Positions 52,672-63,329 of a DNA stretch of 64,000 bases are shown piece after piece; within the stretch, counting starts at the first letter, position 1, and each line of letters begins with the position of its first letter. Origin of the DNA: Cepaea nemoralis (taxonomy: Eukaryota > Mollusca > Gastropoda > Stylommatophora > Helicidae); NCBI GenBank assembly GCA_014155875.1, contig JACEFZ010012615.1:98501-162500 (forward strand), read 5' to 3'. The position numbers were made by a program, and so were the translations under genes. Below the pieces are notes generated by a model, which worked only from the letters and a program-made list of their open reading frames with translations, ran no database searches and was not told where the DNA came from.

Positions 52672-53450
52672 TTGTGCAGAGTTATAATCACATTAAGCCG
52701 GGAGTGCAGGGAGTGGCCAGCAGGGGCAACGGAAGTGGAAATCCAGCAACTAATTCAAGACAATGCTCACTCGGGTGATGTGATTATCTACACAGATGGT
52801 TCGGTGTCTAGAGGTGAGAGAAGTGGCTGGGGGTTCATAGCCAAAGCTAATGGTCGACGTTTGGTGCAGGAGAGCCTGGCATATGATACAACAACATCCA
52901 GCTTAAGAATGGAGGTGGAGGCAGTCACTGCGGTTCTCCGCTGGATGGAGAATACGACACACACACACATCGTGATTGTAACTGACTCAGAAAGCATGCT
53001 GACGAGGGTGAGGACGGGCAGGCTTCGTGCGGAGTGGCTTGCTTCGCTTCGGAGGTCACGGATGACAAACATCGCCTGGATCTTTTCTCCGGGGCATGCT
53101 GGTGTGCTGGGAAATGAACAGGCGGACAGACTGGCTGGCTCTGCAGAAACTTGGTGGAGTATTGATACATGACAAGGCAGACGTGGTTGCGGCCTTGTGG
53201 AGCACGGTGTACACCTCGGAGGAGCAAATGGATCACATGGTCCTGGCAAGAATTGCGACAGCGAGGAGTGACGAGGGGATCTGGCCGATGCTCGACGCTC
53301 AGAGGAAAGGCGAGACGGACATATAATCAGATTGCTACTTGGTACTATGGGTGTTGGAACTCTTCGCTGGCTTGCTGAGGATGGGGACGGAGCGCTTATG
53401 GGAATGCCCCGAATGCTGTGATGTCGATTCTCTAAATCAATCAATCAATC
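52672..53450 (+). pseudogene. LINE L-G RNase H frame, copy A, frameshifted
   Basis: Same protein as 60945-61835. Open for 167 codons through the four RNase H carboxylates (VIIYTDGSV, SLRMEVEAV, IVTDSESM, NEQADRLAG). A one-base insertion at about 53148-53151 (GCAGAAACTT against GCAGAACTT) then ends the frame at 53172. The rest continues in other frames to GAATGCTGTGATGTCGATTC and an (AATC)n tail near 53440. Confidence 0.85.
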
Positions 53451-53612
53451 CCATTGTGGCCATGTTACAGAGTTTTGAGGTATATTATAGAGACAGTTGC
53501 CCATGCATCACAGCGACCACGGCCTCTCTTGGCACACTGCCGTTTGCACAAATACATCTGCGGTTAACCGCTATATCCAGAGGCCACTCATCTAAACGAT
53601 TTTTAGGTTAAT

Positions 53613-53842
53613 GTGAGAAGTTCCACTTCATTGCACCGGATTTGACCCCATCTGGCGTGGTCTTTCTCCGTACAGCGGTAAGTCGCCTGCCAAGAGCATC
53701 ACACAAAGTACCAACTCTATATCTCTGGGGATGATCCCCAGGAGTCTCCAGAAATATTTCACTGGCAGTCTGAAAGGCGTAGTTCGAATACGAACTCACG
53801 ACCTTCATAGAGTAAGGCAGACCATTTCACCACGGAGATACT
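53613..53842 (-). mobile_element. SINE-C copy (in duplicated segment A)
   Basis: Minus-strand head: CTCCGTGGTGAAATGGTCTG and GAGTTCGTATTCG. Body ends CAAATCCGGTGCAATGAAG. Confidence 0.8.
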
Positions 53843-54295
53843 CCTTCCCCTCCATATGCTATCTCCCCCCCATTACAATATTTATTTTAAAACAGTTACA
53901 GTACTTTGCAGACAACCCCAACCTCTATTGGCTGTGTGCGATTTACTGGGCACTTTTACTTTCAGTTGTTTATTTATTTATTTTTATTTTCTGTTACAAA
54001 TCAACCGTTACGTACAGCTGACCTGCGAGTAGAACAACGCACTGTACCGCCGCCAAATGAGAAAGTTGTAAGAGTGTACCGAGTATATACTCAAACACAC
54101 CGAGAGACGACCAGTAACTCAAGTTTTGGGAAAGGGAAAACAATAAACAATACGAGACACGCAGACGTTAATCTTGTGTTGCCTTGCACAGAACAGATCT
54201 GCAGATTAGTACGCTAAGTACAGAACATAATAATAAGAACGGATTAGGCATGCATATAAACAAACAAAACTATCACTGTCAGCAAAGATAGCCCC
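53843..54295. other. Unique tail of the duplicated segment (copy A)
   Basis: AT-rich, contains TTTATTTATTTATTT; matches 62111-62566. No function recognised. Confidence 0.45.
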
Positions 54296-55002
54296 CAAAA
54301 TTTTAATGTGCTTATATTTAAAAGAGAGATGCTACTAAGTAACGGTAAGCCGTAGGAGGAAAGATAGCAACAGCTCATCTGCCGCCAAGAACAAATGAAA
54401 TCCTCTGGGGAGATATATTGTTCAGATTCACTCCCCCTGCTATGCCAAGAACAAGACGCCTAGTCAGATTGCCAACGGTCAACCCACTCACAATATGGGC
54501 ATAACCGGCTTTTCGCCAGTTCTTTTCAGTCGTTAAGACAATAGATATTTATAGGCCAAGTTTTGCCTGGACCCAAGAAAACCCAAGTTTACCTTTTCCT
54601 TCCACCAGTAGTAGACCTTTTAAATGTCGCAATCGTTAACTTGAACTCTTGACATTCGGCCGTGGATGGCCATCAGTAGAAACGGACATGAATCCTCCAG
54701 AAGCCGCACCAGTGCGCATTTGGCGCAGGGCGCTCCATCGGGACTACCCGAAAGGAAAGACAAATATATACTCGCTCCATGCAAAGATTGTGGTATGAAG
54801 ATAACCCAAAGAACCATCTTTCATGGAGATTTGAGCAAACAAGAGAACTGAGAGTTTCCGAAAGCCGTTTCCCCTTGTTTACCAAAACTAAAAGAATGTA
54901 TAAGGACATGGACCACTGGCGTTTCGCTACACTGCTACTGAAGCTTAAGTCATGTATATTGGATGACACTTAACATAAAGTCATAAATCTCATCTCATCA
55001 TC
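54296..55002. other. No recognisable feature
   Basis: Overlapping short frames on both strands at 54620-54970 have no domain-like content. No repeat match. Confidence 0.4.
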
Positions 55003-55195
55003 TAATCTCATCTTGTTCCTCTTGTACCTTGCGGTGTCGAGGTACAGTATAAACAAGCGGGAGAGTCCCCGTTTATTTTCTCCATGTATCCAGGGTCCCA
55101 CTGACTCTGCAATTCCCTCTGTCCATCGTTTACGTGGCAGACCTCTTCTTCTGTTTCCATTTGGTCTGTACATCGTTGCTTGTTGTATTAAATAC
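55003..55195 (-). pseudogene. LINE L-D, 5'-truncated 3' end
   Basis: Matches the 3' end of L-D at 11930-12110 (TTGTACCTTGCGGTGTCGAG; TGTTTCCATTTGGTCTGTAC), including the C-terminal MYRPNGNRRRGLPRKRW-type peptide. It ends with a GATGA-like tail (54992-55012). Confidence 0.85.
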
Positions 55196-55239
55196 TAGCT
55201 TAAAATTAGGACAATCAAGTGTTATTTATACAATCAACA

Positions 55240-55450
55240 CCACAATGTGGTCGGTCATTGCCTGCCGGACCGAGGTTCATATGTTCGAATTCCCTCCGCG
55301 GCAGGGATTTTATTTCCTTGAATTGAGCCCCTAGTTCGACTCAGTTTAAAATGGGTACCACGAAAGTTCCCGGAAAGTAAACACAGTCGGTGTGAATTTA
55401 GCCACACCCCTATCGATTGCCGATTGGTATAAATATATGGGACAATCACT
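55240..55450 (+). mobile_element. tRNA-like SINE candidate
   Basis: Box A-like TGTGGTCGGTCATTGCCTG and box B-like TATGTTCGAATTCCC, then GGTACCACGAAAGTTCCCGG. Similar tail phrase near 5830. Confidence 0.45.
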
Positions 55451-55876
55451 ATGTCCCGAAATCTCTACATAACGTGTAGCCGTTGTTTTGACAATTGTTC
55501 TTCACTTACTTTATGCTACCAGACAAATGACCCTTACCTGAAGGTCGATTCAGCCGACGGTGAGCAGAGGGTTCGGTCAACACTAAACCCTCAGAGGAAC
55601 CTGCAGGCGGACGTTCATTCAGACTACCATAGGTATCATCGGCGTGGTAACTCTACTTTGACTAATAAACAAATAGGACGGAGCACGTAAGGAAATGTCC
55701 CAGTGCAATAATGTCGATTCTTGATTCTTATTTCCCATGGGGCAGGAGTTTGAGCAAAGGGAAATCACTTAGAATATAGTATGGGTGCTTTCCCCGTCCT
55801 ACAAAAATGTTGCATACCCTTAGCAGCAGTTTGTGATCAACCCCAGACAGAAAATAGCGTATGAGTACATATGGGA

Positions 55877-55877
<1 letters not shown>
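55451..55877. other. Mostly unassigned; L-G 3' end relic at about 55690-55715
   Basis: AAATGTCCCAGTGCAATAAT then GTCGATTCTTGA resembles the last codons of L-G. The rest shows nothing recognisable. Confidence 0.4.

Positions 55878-55949
<72 letters not shown>
55878..55949. repeat. (CAT)n array, 3' tail of a minus-strand LINE
   Basis: 24 CAT units directly abut the C-terminal codons of the LINE fragment at 55950-56215, so on its strand the LINE ends in (ATG)n. Confidence 0.93.
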
Positions 55950-56215
55950 CGTGCCCTGCCAGCTGAGGTAGGCGTTCATAGGCTTTCCACAAATCACGAT
56001 CTTTGATGTTCTGGGTCAATTCTGTTGATGATATTCCTCCATGCCATCGTATCAATCTATCCAGCATCATTTCTCTTGGTCGGCCTCTGCTTCTCTTCCC
56101 CTTGATCTGTCCAGTTGTCACGATGTTCTCCAAAGCCTCGCTTCTAATCACATAACCAATGAAAGAACGCTTGTCTCTTTTGTATTGTTGTATATAAATT
56201 TTTAGTTCCATTAGC
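55950..56215 (-). pseudogene. RTE-like LINE C-terminal fragment with (ATG)n tail
   Basis: Minus strand: FIGYVIRSEALENIVTTGQI, GKRSRGRPREMMLDRLIRWH and STELTQNIKDRDLWKAYERL. Same layout as the end of L-B but a different family. 5'-truncated. Confidence 0.82.
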
Positions 56216-56645
56216 CTCTTCCATATGACATAACGTCCATTTTATCCATTATATCAAAGGGAAAGTAAACATGTAAATTATCCCCTTTCAAGCCTTCAGG
56301 CGCATTGGGCAATGCTCATATTTGTATAAGTTCTAGCTCATATTTGAATAGTCTAATCACCCCTGGATGGGCGATGTCACTTCGTATTTTTCTGTTGTGT
56401 ATATTTCACCAACTTTGCTGCATTTTCAACTGATTTAATTTATATGTCTCATTAAAAAGGCGTGATGCTTTTATGCAAACCGTATAGGAATAACACGTTA
56501 AGACAATCGAGAAATATATGTGTGAATATATTATGTGCCCTAGATTTAAGTGAATATATATATATGTTCTGTACATAAGCGTTTGAATATGTACATTTTT
56601 GATTTTATACGTATGTGCATGAGTGTATACGTTTATATATTATAA
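56216..56645. other. No recognisable feature
   Basis: AT-rich with TATATATATG near 56558. No coding or repeat match. Confidence 0.4.
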
Positions 56646-56852
56646 ACGGTTCAAGTCGTCTGACTCGGTTTCCGAAGGTTGTGGGTTCGATACTGGGCGC
56701 GTCCTTCGGTTCACGAGTGCATTTTTAGGAGACTCATTGGAGTCGTCGCTGGAGCTATGGAGTTCGTTTTATTGTGCGAGGCTTTCGGCAGCCCGCGCTG
56801 CGGAAAGAGGCTGATCCATAAGGGATAAAACCCGGTGCAATGAAGTTGACCC
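56646..56852 (+). mobile_element. SINE-C copy
   Basis: Partial box A (GGTTCAAGTCGTCTGACTC), box B GGGTTCGATACTGG, then GGGATAAAACCCGGTGCAAT. The first bases of the head are missing. Confidence 0.78.
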
Positions 56853-57028
56853 TGTCGACAATTAAGCGACTTTTTTAAACGGTTGGATATGTAAAATCTG
56901 TCTGTCTGTCGAAATACACTATGTCATAATTTTCTTTGGGTATTTCCCTTATTTCACGTAGGTATTTGCTTCTCATAGCTCCTAAATACGGTTGCTCGCA
57001 AATGATATTTCTATATCCCTTGTACCTC

Positions 57029-57204
57029 CCCCGATGTGTCTCAACCTTGCCGTGGTGGGGGAGCTTGAGTGTCCCACTGACGCCAAGCGCTGTGCCAATG
57101 GATATAAACTACATATCTCCCCCGATGTGTCTCCACCTTGCCGTGGTGGGGGAGCTTGCGTGTCCCATCGACCCCATGTGCTTGCCGATGGGTGAAAACT
57201 ACAT
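57029..57204 (+). promoter_or_regulatory. Two tandem 88-bp LINE 5' monomers
   Basis: Two units starting CTCCCCCGATGTGTCTC and CTCCCCCGATGTGTCTCC, both with CTTGCCGTGGTGGGGGAGCT and ending AAACTACATATC. They lie at the start of a LINE-end unit, like the promoter monomers of some LINE 5' UTRs. Confidence 0.6.
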
Positions 57205-58373
57205 ATCGGACGGCTCGTGGGATAGGGACCAGACTAAGAGAGACACAACCTGCTGCCCTGCAGGTAAGACTGAGGATAGCAGTCAAAATCAGGCAAACGA
57301 TCCCTAAATCTCAGTTCGGACATAACCTCTAAGGCTCCCATCCGAGGTGTATGGCTGAACGTCTCTAAGCCATAAACTCTCGGAAGTGAGAGCCTGGCCG
57401 ACACAAACCTACATCAAAATTGTGATGATGTGCTGAGAACGCTACATGCTCGGCGCAGATTCGTTCGATTTCTCTTAGCTGGGGGATATGAGGTATCCCC
57501 GGATGAAAGGGACTGGCCGTTACTCGCCCACAGACGCACGGAGGTAAGGTGCTGAGCCGGCAGCACATGTAGCCTACCTCGTGAGCGAGTACAAAAGGTG
57601 GAAAAACACCTCGGTCGCACGTCTCGCAGACGTCCGATAGTCTGTAACCACACTCATGGAGTGAGTGTAGTCAAAGGTGGAAAATTGTCTCGTTGACACG
57701 AAATGGAACGCCTGTCTTGCGAATCCATTACGTGGCAGCCCAAAGCGAAAGCTTGCTGTGTGGAAGCCGAAACAAGAGTCTCGAAACCCGAGGAAGGCTA
57801 ACCTCATTAAAAAATGCCCGCCGGAAGCCGGAAGTGTCGTCCTACGGGTGGCAAACTAAAAATTGACACTACGCAATTACGTCCGAGTGAAATGTCTCGT
57901 CCGAATGTCTCTCGTGCTAGGAACAGCTCTGACTACCTAGTTTCCGAATGCCGCTCTTGTTCGGAACAGCTCTGACTAGGTAGTTTTCCGAATGTCTGTC
58001 GTGCCTGGAACAGCTCTGACGGGCGCAACGACAAGCACATGTCCGAAAACTCGCTGAGTGGATACCGTCTGCAAACCTGTCTGGTTTGTGCGGGAATGGC
58101 CCGGGGCAAACGAAATGACCAATATATTGAAGTGAGGATCTAAAGCAGCCATGAGCAGGACGTGACGATTTCCCTCGGTGAGCCCAGATCCAGGGCGTTA
58201 TGTGTCGGCCCTGCAACTATGGAAGCAACCTTGGATGGCGGAAAATGCTATGGACTGTCCCTGCCTTCCTTTGAGGGATGACCGTTGTCTTCGACCGTTC
58301 TAACTTGGCCAGCATGGTTGTAGATGGCATCACAAAAGTGAGAGTCTCCCAGGAATGCTACCTGGTCAAAAAA
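57205..58373 (+). mobile_element. Composite LINE-end unit (copy B, diverged)
   Basis: Matches 50270-51411 and 58505-59658 with more substitutions. It runs from GGGATAGGGACCAGACTAAG to the broken ATG frame (58277 onward) and ends at the same GCACGC joint. It is followed at once by copy C, so the units are head to tail. Confidence 0.65.
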
Positions 58374-59658
58374 GCACGCTAAAGTCGATGTGTTGGTCTA
58401 CGGGTTTCGGCCCAAGGGCGCATAACAGACACACCGCAATCACATCTGAAAAAAAAAAACACTCCGGATGAACGAAAAGAAGAAGAAGAAGAAACTACAT
58501 ATTGGACAGCTCTTGGGATAGGGACCAGACTAAGAGAGACACAACCTGCTGCCCTGCAGGTAGACCGAGGATAGCAGTCTAAATCAGGCGAACGATGCCA
58601 ATAATCTGTCTGGACACAACCTCTAAGGTTCTCAGCCGAGGGGTATGGCTAAACGTCTCTAAGCCATAAACCCTCGGATGTGAGAGCTTGGCCGTACACA
58701 TCAAAATTGAGGATGAGGTACTTGAGCACGCTACATGCTTGGTGCAGATACTCGTTCGATGGCTCTTAGCTGGGCGGATATGAGGGATCCCCGGATGAGA
58801 GGGCCTGGCCGTTTCTCGCCCACAGACGCACGGAGGTAAGGTGCTGAGCCGGCAGCACATGTGTAAGCCTACCTCGTGAGCGAGTACTCAATGTGGAAAA
58901 CCACCTCGGTCGCACGTTCCGATGAAAATCTGTAACCGTACTCATGGAGTGAGTGTAGTCGAAAGGTGGAAAATTGTCTCGTTGACACTAAATGGAACGC
59001 TTGGCTTGCGAATCATATACGTGTGGAAGTCGAAAAAGAGTCTGACTTGTCTCGAAACATGAGGAAGGTAACCTCATTAAAAATGCCCGCTGAAGTCGGA
59101 AGTGCCAGCCTACGGACGGCAAAATAATAATGGCACTACGCAATTACGTCCGAGTGAAATGTCTTTCGTGACCGGAAAAGCTCTAACTAGTCTTCCCTCG
59201 TACTAGGAAAATTTACCTAGTTTCCGAATGCCGCTCTTGTTCGGAACAGCTCCGACTAGGTAGTTTTCCGAATGTCTGTCGTGCCTGGAACAGCTCTGAC
59301 GGGCACAAAGACAAGCACATGTACCGTGATCGAAAACTCGCTGAGCGGATACCGTCTGCAGACCTGTCTGGTTTGTGCGGGAACGGCCCGGGGCGGACGA
59401 AATGCCCAATATATTGAAGTGAGGAATTAAAGCAGCCATGAGCAGGACGTGACGATTCCCTCGGTGAGCCCAGCACCAGGGCGCTATGTGCCGGCCCTGC
59501 AATTATGGAAGCAACCCTGGATGGCGGAAAATGCCATGGACTGTCCCTGCCTTCCTTTGAGGGATGACCGTTGCCTTCGACCGTTCCAACTTGGCCAGCC
59601 TGGTTGTGGACGGTACCGCAAAAGTGAGCGTCTCCCAGGAATGCTACCTGGTCAAAAA
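58374..59658 (+). mobile_element. Composite LINE-end unit (copy C)
   Basis: Same structure as copy A: 3'-end-like piece with A-run and (GAA)5, then the 5'-UTR-like piece from TTGGACAGCTCTTGGGATAG, ending in the ATG frame at 59564 and the GCACGC joint. A further 3'-end-like piece (59659-59765) follows. Confidence 0.62.
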
Positions 59659-59778
59659 AGCACGCAAAAGCCGGATGTGTTGGCCACGGGTTTCGGCCCA
59701 AGGGCGCATAACTAGACACATCGCAATCACATCTGAAAAAAAAAAAAAAAACCACTCCGGATGTACGCAAAGATGAAG

Positions 59779-60111
59779 ATATCCCTTGTACTTTCTAAAC
59801 GTTAAGCCTAATGTTCTTATAATTTTCCAGAAAGTTGTTTTGGATAGTTCTATGTCATTGCTCTTTCTCAACCAAATCTTAAGTTTTCTTACAATCACTG
59901 TTTCTTTGGTATGCAGCATTTTTATAATAGCTCGCCTTACGACATCCTTATTAAAGCTGCCTGCAATTACTTTTCTACCTACCGTTTGCTTATTGCGTAG
60001 TGGTTTCATTCCAGATTCTTGCACCCATCGACGAAATGACTGTTTACTCAAACCCATTGCATGCACTGTTCTTTGCAATAGGATGAAAAAGTTTCGTACG
60101 ATCAGCTTCAT
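59779..60111 (-). pseudogene. Tc1/mariner-IS630-type transposase, N-terminal HTH fragment (copy C)
   Basis: Same as 51540-51861. Minus strand: MGLSKQSFRRWVQESGMK, NKDVVRRAIIKMLHTKE, LRKSNDIELSKTTFWKII, then TLGLTFRKYKG. The frame continues into unrelated sequence below about 59780. No catalytic domain. Confidence 0.6.
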
Positions 60112-60944
60112 TACAAAAAATACGTGTACACTTTCATAGCGATGCTTTCACATTCAATCCCATTCGACAATATTCACACATTCAGCTGTTAGCGATAAAT
60201 GGTAGGATGTATAAAATAATCACGTTTCATGAAAGAACCCACATTATTGACGACACCTTTTAACACTCCCGTTTCACTGAGCGAGGTTCTTGCCATAAGG
60301 TAATTCCCGTTCTGCACTGGAAATTCCACTATTGAATGCTGATGTTTCGTGTGAAGATGCAATACATTTCAGAATTTGCACTTCATCTCTGACCCGTAAA
60401 TTAGACACCACATATAAACAAACACTGAGATCTGCTGTACGATACCTAGAACAATTTTTTTTTCTGTTGGTTGGACATAATGATAAGGTTATATGCTAAA
60501 TCTCATCAATTTTTCTAAGTTGGTTACTGAGATATGGATGTTTATATGGGGAAAAACAAATGTGAACGGACTATAGACTCACATTTTCTTGAGAAAAGGG
60601 CAGTCGAGTGGTGGTGTGGTCAGCAGCACAATTACTCCATTACTTTCGAAACATGTTCTGGTGCCTTTTTATTATTATTCTGTATTTGGAAAAAATACCA
60701 CCTTATGACACAAGTTGGAAGGTCATTTCAGTTGCGATACTGTCTGAGCCCCGAGTTTTTACTGGATTTCATATGAAGTTTTGAATGTCACATCAGAACG
60801 GTCTACGAGTGTACAAAGGTTGTTTCCACGTGGCTCCAGCTGGTTTGTCTGAAGTGCAACTCTGATATACGTTGTGCTAAAAGACGACCCTGCGAGCCAG
60901 TAGGGGGAAGAGATAATGTATTTCACCTCTTACCCCATGGCGAC
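60112..60944. other. Non-coding part of the duplicated segment (copy C)
   Basis: Matches 51862-52671; nothing recognisable. Confidence 0.5.
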
Positions 60945-61835
60945 TTGTGCAGAGTTATAATCACATTAAGCCGGGAGTGCAGGGAGTGGCCAGCAGGGGC
61001 AACGGAAGTGGAAATCCAGCAACTAATTCAAGACAATGCTCACTCGGGTGATGTGATTATCTACACAGATGGTTCGGTGTCTAGAGGTGAGAGAAGTGGC
61101 TGGGGGTTCATAGCCAAAGCTAATGGTCGACGTTTGGTGCAGGAGAGCCTGGCATATGATACAACAACATCCAGCTTAAGAATGGAGGTGGAGGCAGTCA
61201 CTGCGGCTCTCCGCTGGATGGAGAATACGACACACACACACATCGTGATTGTAACTGACTCAGAAAGCATGCTGACGAGGGTGAGCACGGGCAGGCTTCG
61301 TGCGGAGTGGCTTGCTTCGCTTCGGAGGTCACGGATGACAAACATCGCCTGGATCTTTTCTCCGGGGCATGCTGGTGTGCTGGGAAATGAACAGGCGGAC
61401 AGACTGGCTGGCTCTGCAGAACTTGGTGGAGTATTGATACATGACAAGGCAGACGTGGTTGCGGCCTTGTGGGAGCACGTGTACACCTCGGAGGAGCAAA
61501 TGGATTACCATGGTCTGGCAAGAATGAGACAGCGAGGAGTGACGAGGGGATCTGGCCGATGCTCAACGCTCAGAGGAAAGGCGAGACGGACATATAATCA
61601 GATTGCTACTGGTACTATTGGTGTTGGAACTCTTCGCTGGTTGCTGAGGATGGGGACGGAGCGCTTATGGGAATGCCCCGAATGCTGTGATGTCGATTCC
61701 TCAATCAATCAATCAATCCCATTGTGGCCATGTTACAGAGTTTTGAGGTATATTATAGAGACAGTTGCCCATGCATCACAGCGACCACGGCCTCTCTTGG
61801 CACACTGCCGTTTGCACAAATACATCTGCGGTTAA
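60945..61835 (+). CDS. LINE L-G C-terminal RNase H frame, intact, stop-loss extended
   Basis: A 296-residue frame. An RNase H fold with all catalytic residues: D42 (IIYTDGSV), E81 (SLRMEVEAV), D105 (IVTDSESM), H142 (FSPGHAGV) and D152 (NEQADRLAG). In LINEs of the I/Ingi type this domain follows the RT and removes RNA from the cDNA hybrid. No RT lies upstream, so this is a 5'-truncated tail that is open by chance from an internal ATG. The family's normal stop (TAA after CCDVGS at 49882-49962) is TCA here, so the last roughly 45 residues come from the (AATC)n tail and flanking DNA. Expression as a gene is unlikely. Confidence 0.82.
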   Translation: MCRVIITLSRECREWPAGATEVEIQQLIQDNAHSGDVIIYTDGSVSRGERSGWGFIAKANGRRLVQESLAYDTTTSSLRMEVEAVTAALRWMENTTHTHIVIVTDSESMLTRVSTGRLRAEWLASLRRSRMTNIAWIFSPGHAGVLGNEQADRLAGSAELGGVLIHDKADVVAALWEHVYTSEEQMDYHGLARMRQRGVTRGSGRCSTLRGKARRTYNQIATGTIGVGTLRWLLRMGTERLWECPECCDVDSSINQSIPLWPCYRVLRYIIETVAHASQRPRPLLAHCRLHKYICG

Positions 61836-61880
61836 CCGCTATATCCAGAGGCCACTCATCTAAACGATTTTTAGGTTAAA

Positions 61881-62110
61881 TGTGAGAAGTTCCACTTCAT
61901 TGCACCGGATTTGACCCCATCTGGCGTGGTCTTTCTCCGTACAGCGGTAAGTCGCCTGCCAAGAGCATCACACAAAGTACCAACTCTATATCTCTGGGGA
62001 TGATCCCCAGGAGTCTCCAGAAATATTTCACTGGCAGTCTGAAAGGCGTAGTTCGAATACGAACTCACGACCTTCATAGAGTAAGGCAGACCATTTCACC
62101 ACGGAGATAC
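61881..62110 (-). mobile_element. SINE-C copy (in duplicated segment C)
   Basis: Same as 53613-53842, almost identical in sequence. Confidence 0.8.
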
Positions 62111-62566
62111 TCCTTCCCCTCCATATGCTATCTCCCCGCCATTACAATATTTATTTTAAAACAGTTACAGTACTTTGCAGACAACCCCAACCTCTATTGG
62201 CTGTGTGCGATTTACTGGGCACTTTTACTTTCAGTTGTTTATTTATTTATTTTTATTTTCTGTTACAAATCAACCGTTACGTACAGCTGACCTGCGAGTA
62301 GAACAACGCACTGTACCGCCGCCAAATGAGAAAGTTGTAAGAGTGTACCGAGTATATACTCAAACACACCGAGAGACGACCAGTAACTCAAGTTTGGAAG
62401 GAAATCAATAAACAATACGAGACACGCAGACGTTAATCTTGTGTTGCCTTGCACAGAACAGGATCTGCCAGGATTAGTACGCTAAGTACAGAAACATAAT
62501 AATGAGAACGGATTAGGCATGCATATAAACAAAACACAAACTATCACTGTCAGCAAAGATAGCCCC
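62111..62566. other. Unique tail of the duplicated segment (copy C)
   Basis: Matches 53843-54295, ending at CAGCAAAGATAGCCCC; the copies diverge immediately after. Confidence 0.45.
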
Positions 62567-62639
62567 AGTAAATTGTGAAAACTACAGTAACAGATTGATG
62601 TAACAGCCAACTGGGGCACGATTTACAATACATCTACTA

Positions 62640-62930
62640 GAGGTCAGCACGGGCGAAAGGATACGAGCGCCCCTTATTAAACATCTCTTGTGGTGATGCT
62701 GAGGTAAGGGGTTCAATCCCATACACCGGGCAGTTGGACTAGAATGTTGACTTCTCGTCCGTGACTTGGGGACGTAAATTACAAGTACCTCTGAAGTCGG
62801 AGTGGGTTGCCAGATGGCGAGGGAGACTGGTAATAGGAAACGCTAACATACACGCAAAAGTCATTCCAGTGCTACTAGAAGTAACGTGTATGGACTACGC
62901 TTGACTTCAAAGTGAGCGAGCGCAAAAAAG
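62640..62930 (+). mobile_element. SINE-A, full-length copy
   Basis: Head AGGTCAGCACGGGCGAAAGG, box B GGGGTTCAATCCCA, body GGGGACGTAAATTACAAGTA, tail TTCAAAGTGAGCGAGCGC plus A-run. Confidence 0.88.
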
Positions 62931-63329
62931 AAGCAATATTGGACCAAACAAAAATTGATGGTAGAAAATGGGAAGTAAAGGTGTGTCCCAGGTATGGCTT
63001 AACAGTTGTTAATATGGTAGCAGACAATTTCTATTATAACGCAATGACAATATCTCAGCGATATATAAGCCCATGTCAGATATGGTAAGTCGCTTAAGAC
63101 GATTAATAATCCCATGACACTTCATATGTTAAAGCTGATTTTCTAGATCTGAATGCTGATTTACTAAAGGCTGAAAATTAGTCAGCTGTGGTAAGTTGCC
63201 TTCGCTTAGGTACTAGCATCATCAAGTGACATCTCGGCATTGAAGATCGACTGTGATGAGTCTCCAATATCTTATGACCTGCGTTTTCATCGTGCATTCA
63301 TTTAAGGTGATTCTAGTCCATCTCTATAG
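62931..63329. other. No recognisable feature
   Basis: No coding or repeat match seen. Confidence 0.4.

Larger units (their letters stand above)
50138..54295. repeat. 4.2-kb duplicated segment, copy A
   Basis: The whole segment matches 58372-62566 in the same orientation, in the same order of parts: LINE-end unit, transposase fragment, RNase H frame, SINE-C, then a unique tail ending CAGCAAAGATAGCCCC. The outside flanks are unrelated. Copies differ at many scattered single-base insertions and deletions as well as substitutions. Confidence 0.92.
58372..62566. repeat. 4.2-kb duplicated segment, copy C
   Basis: Direct repeat of 50138-54295; see that entry. This copy keeps the RNase H frame open. 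Confidence 0.92.
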
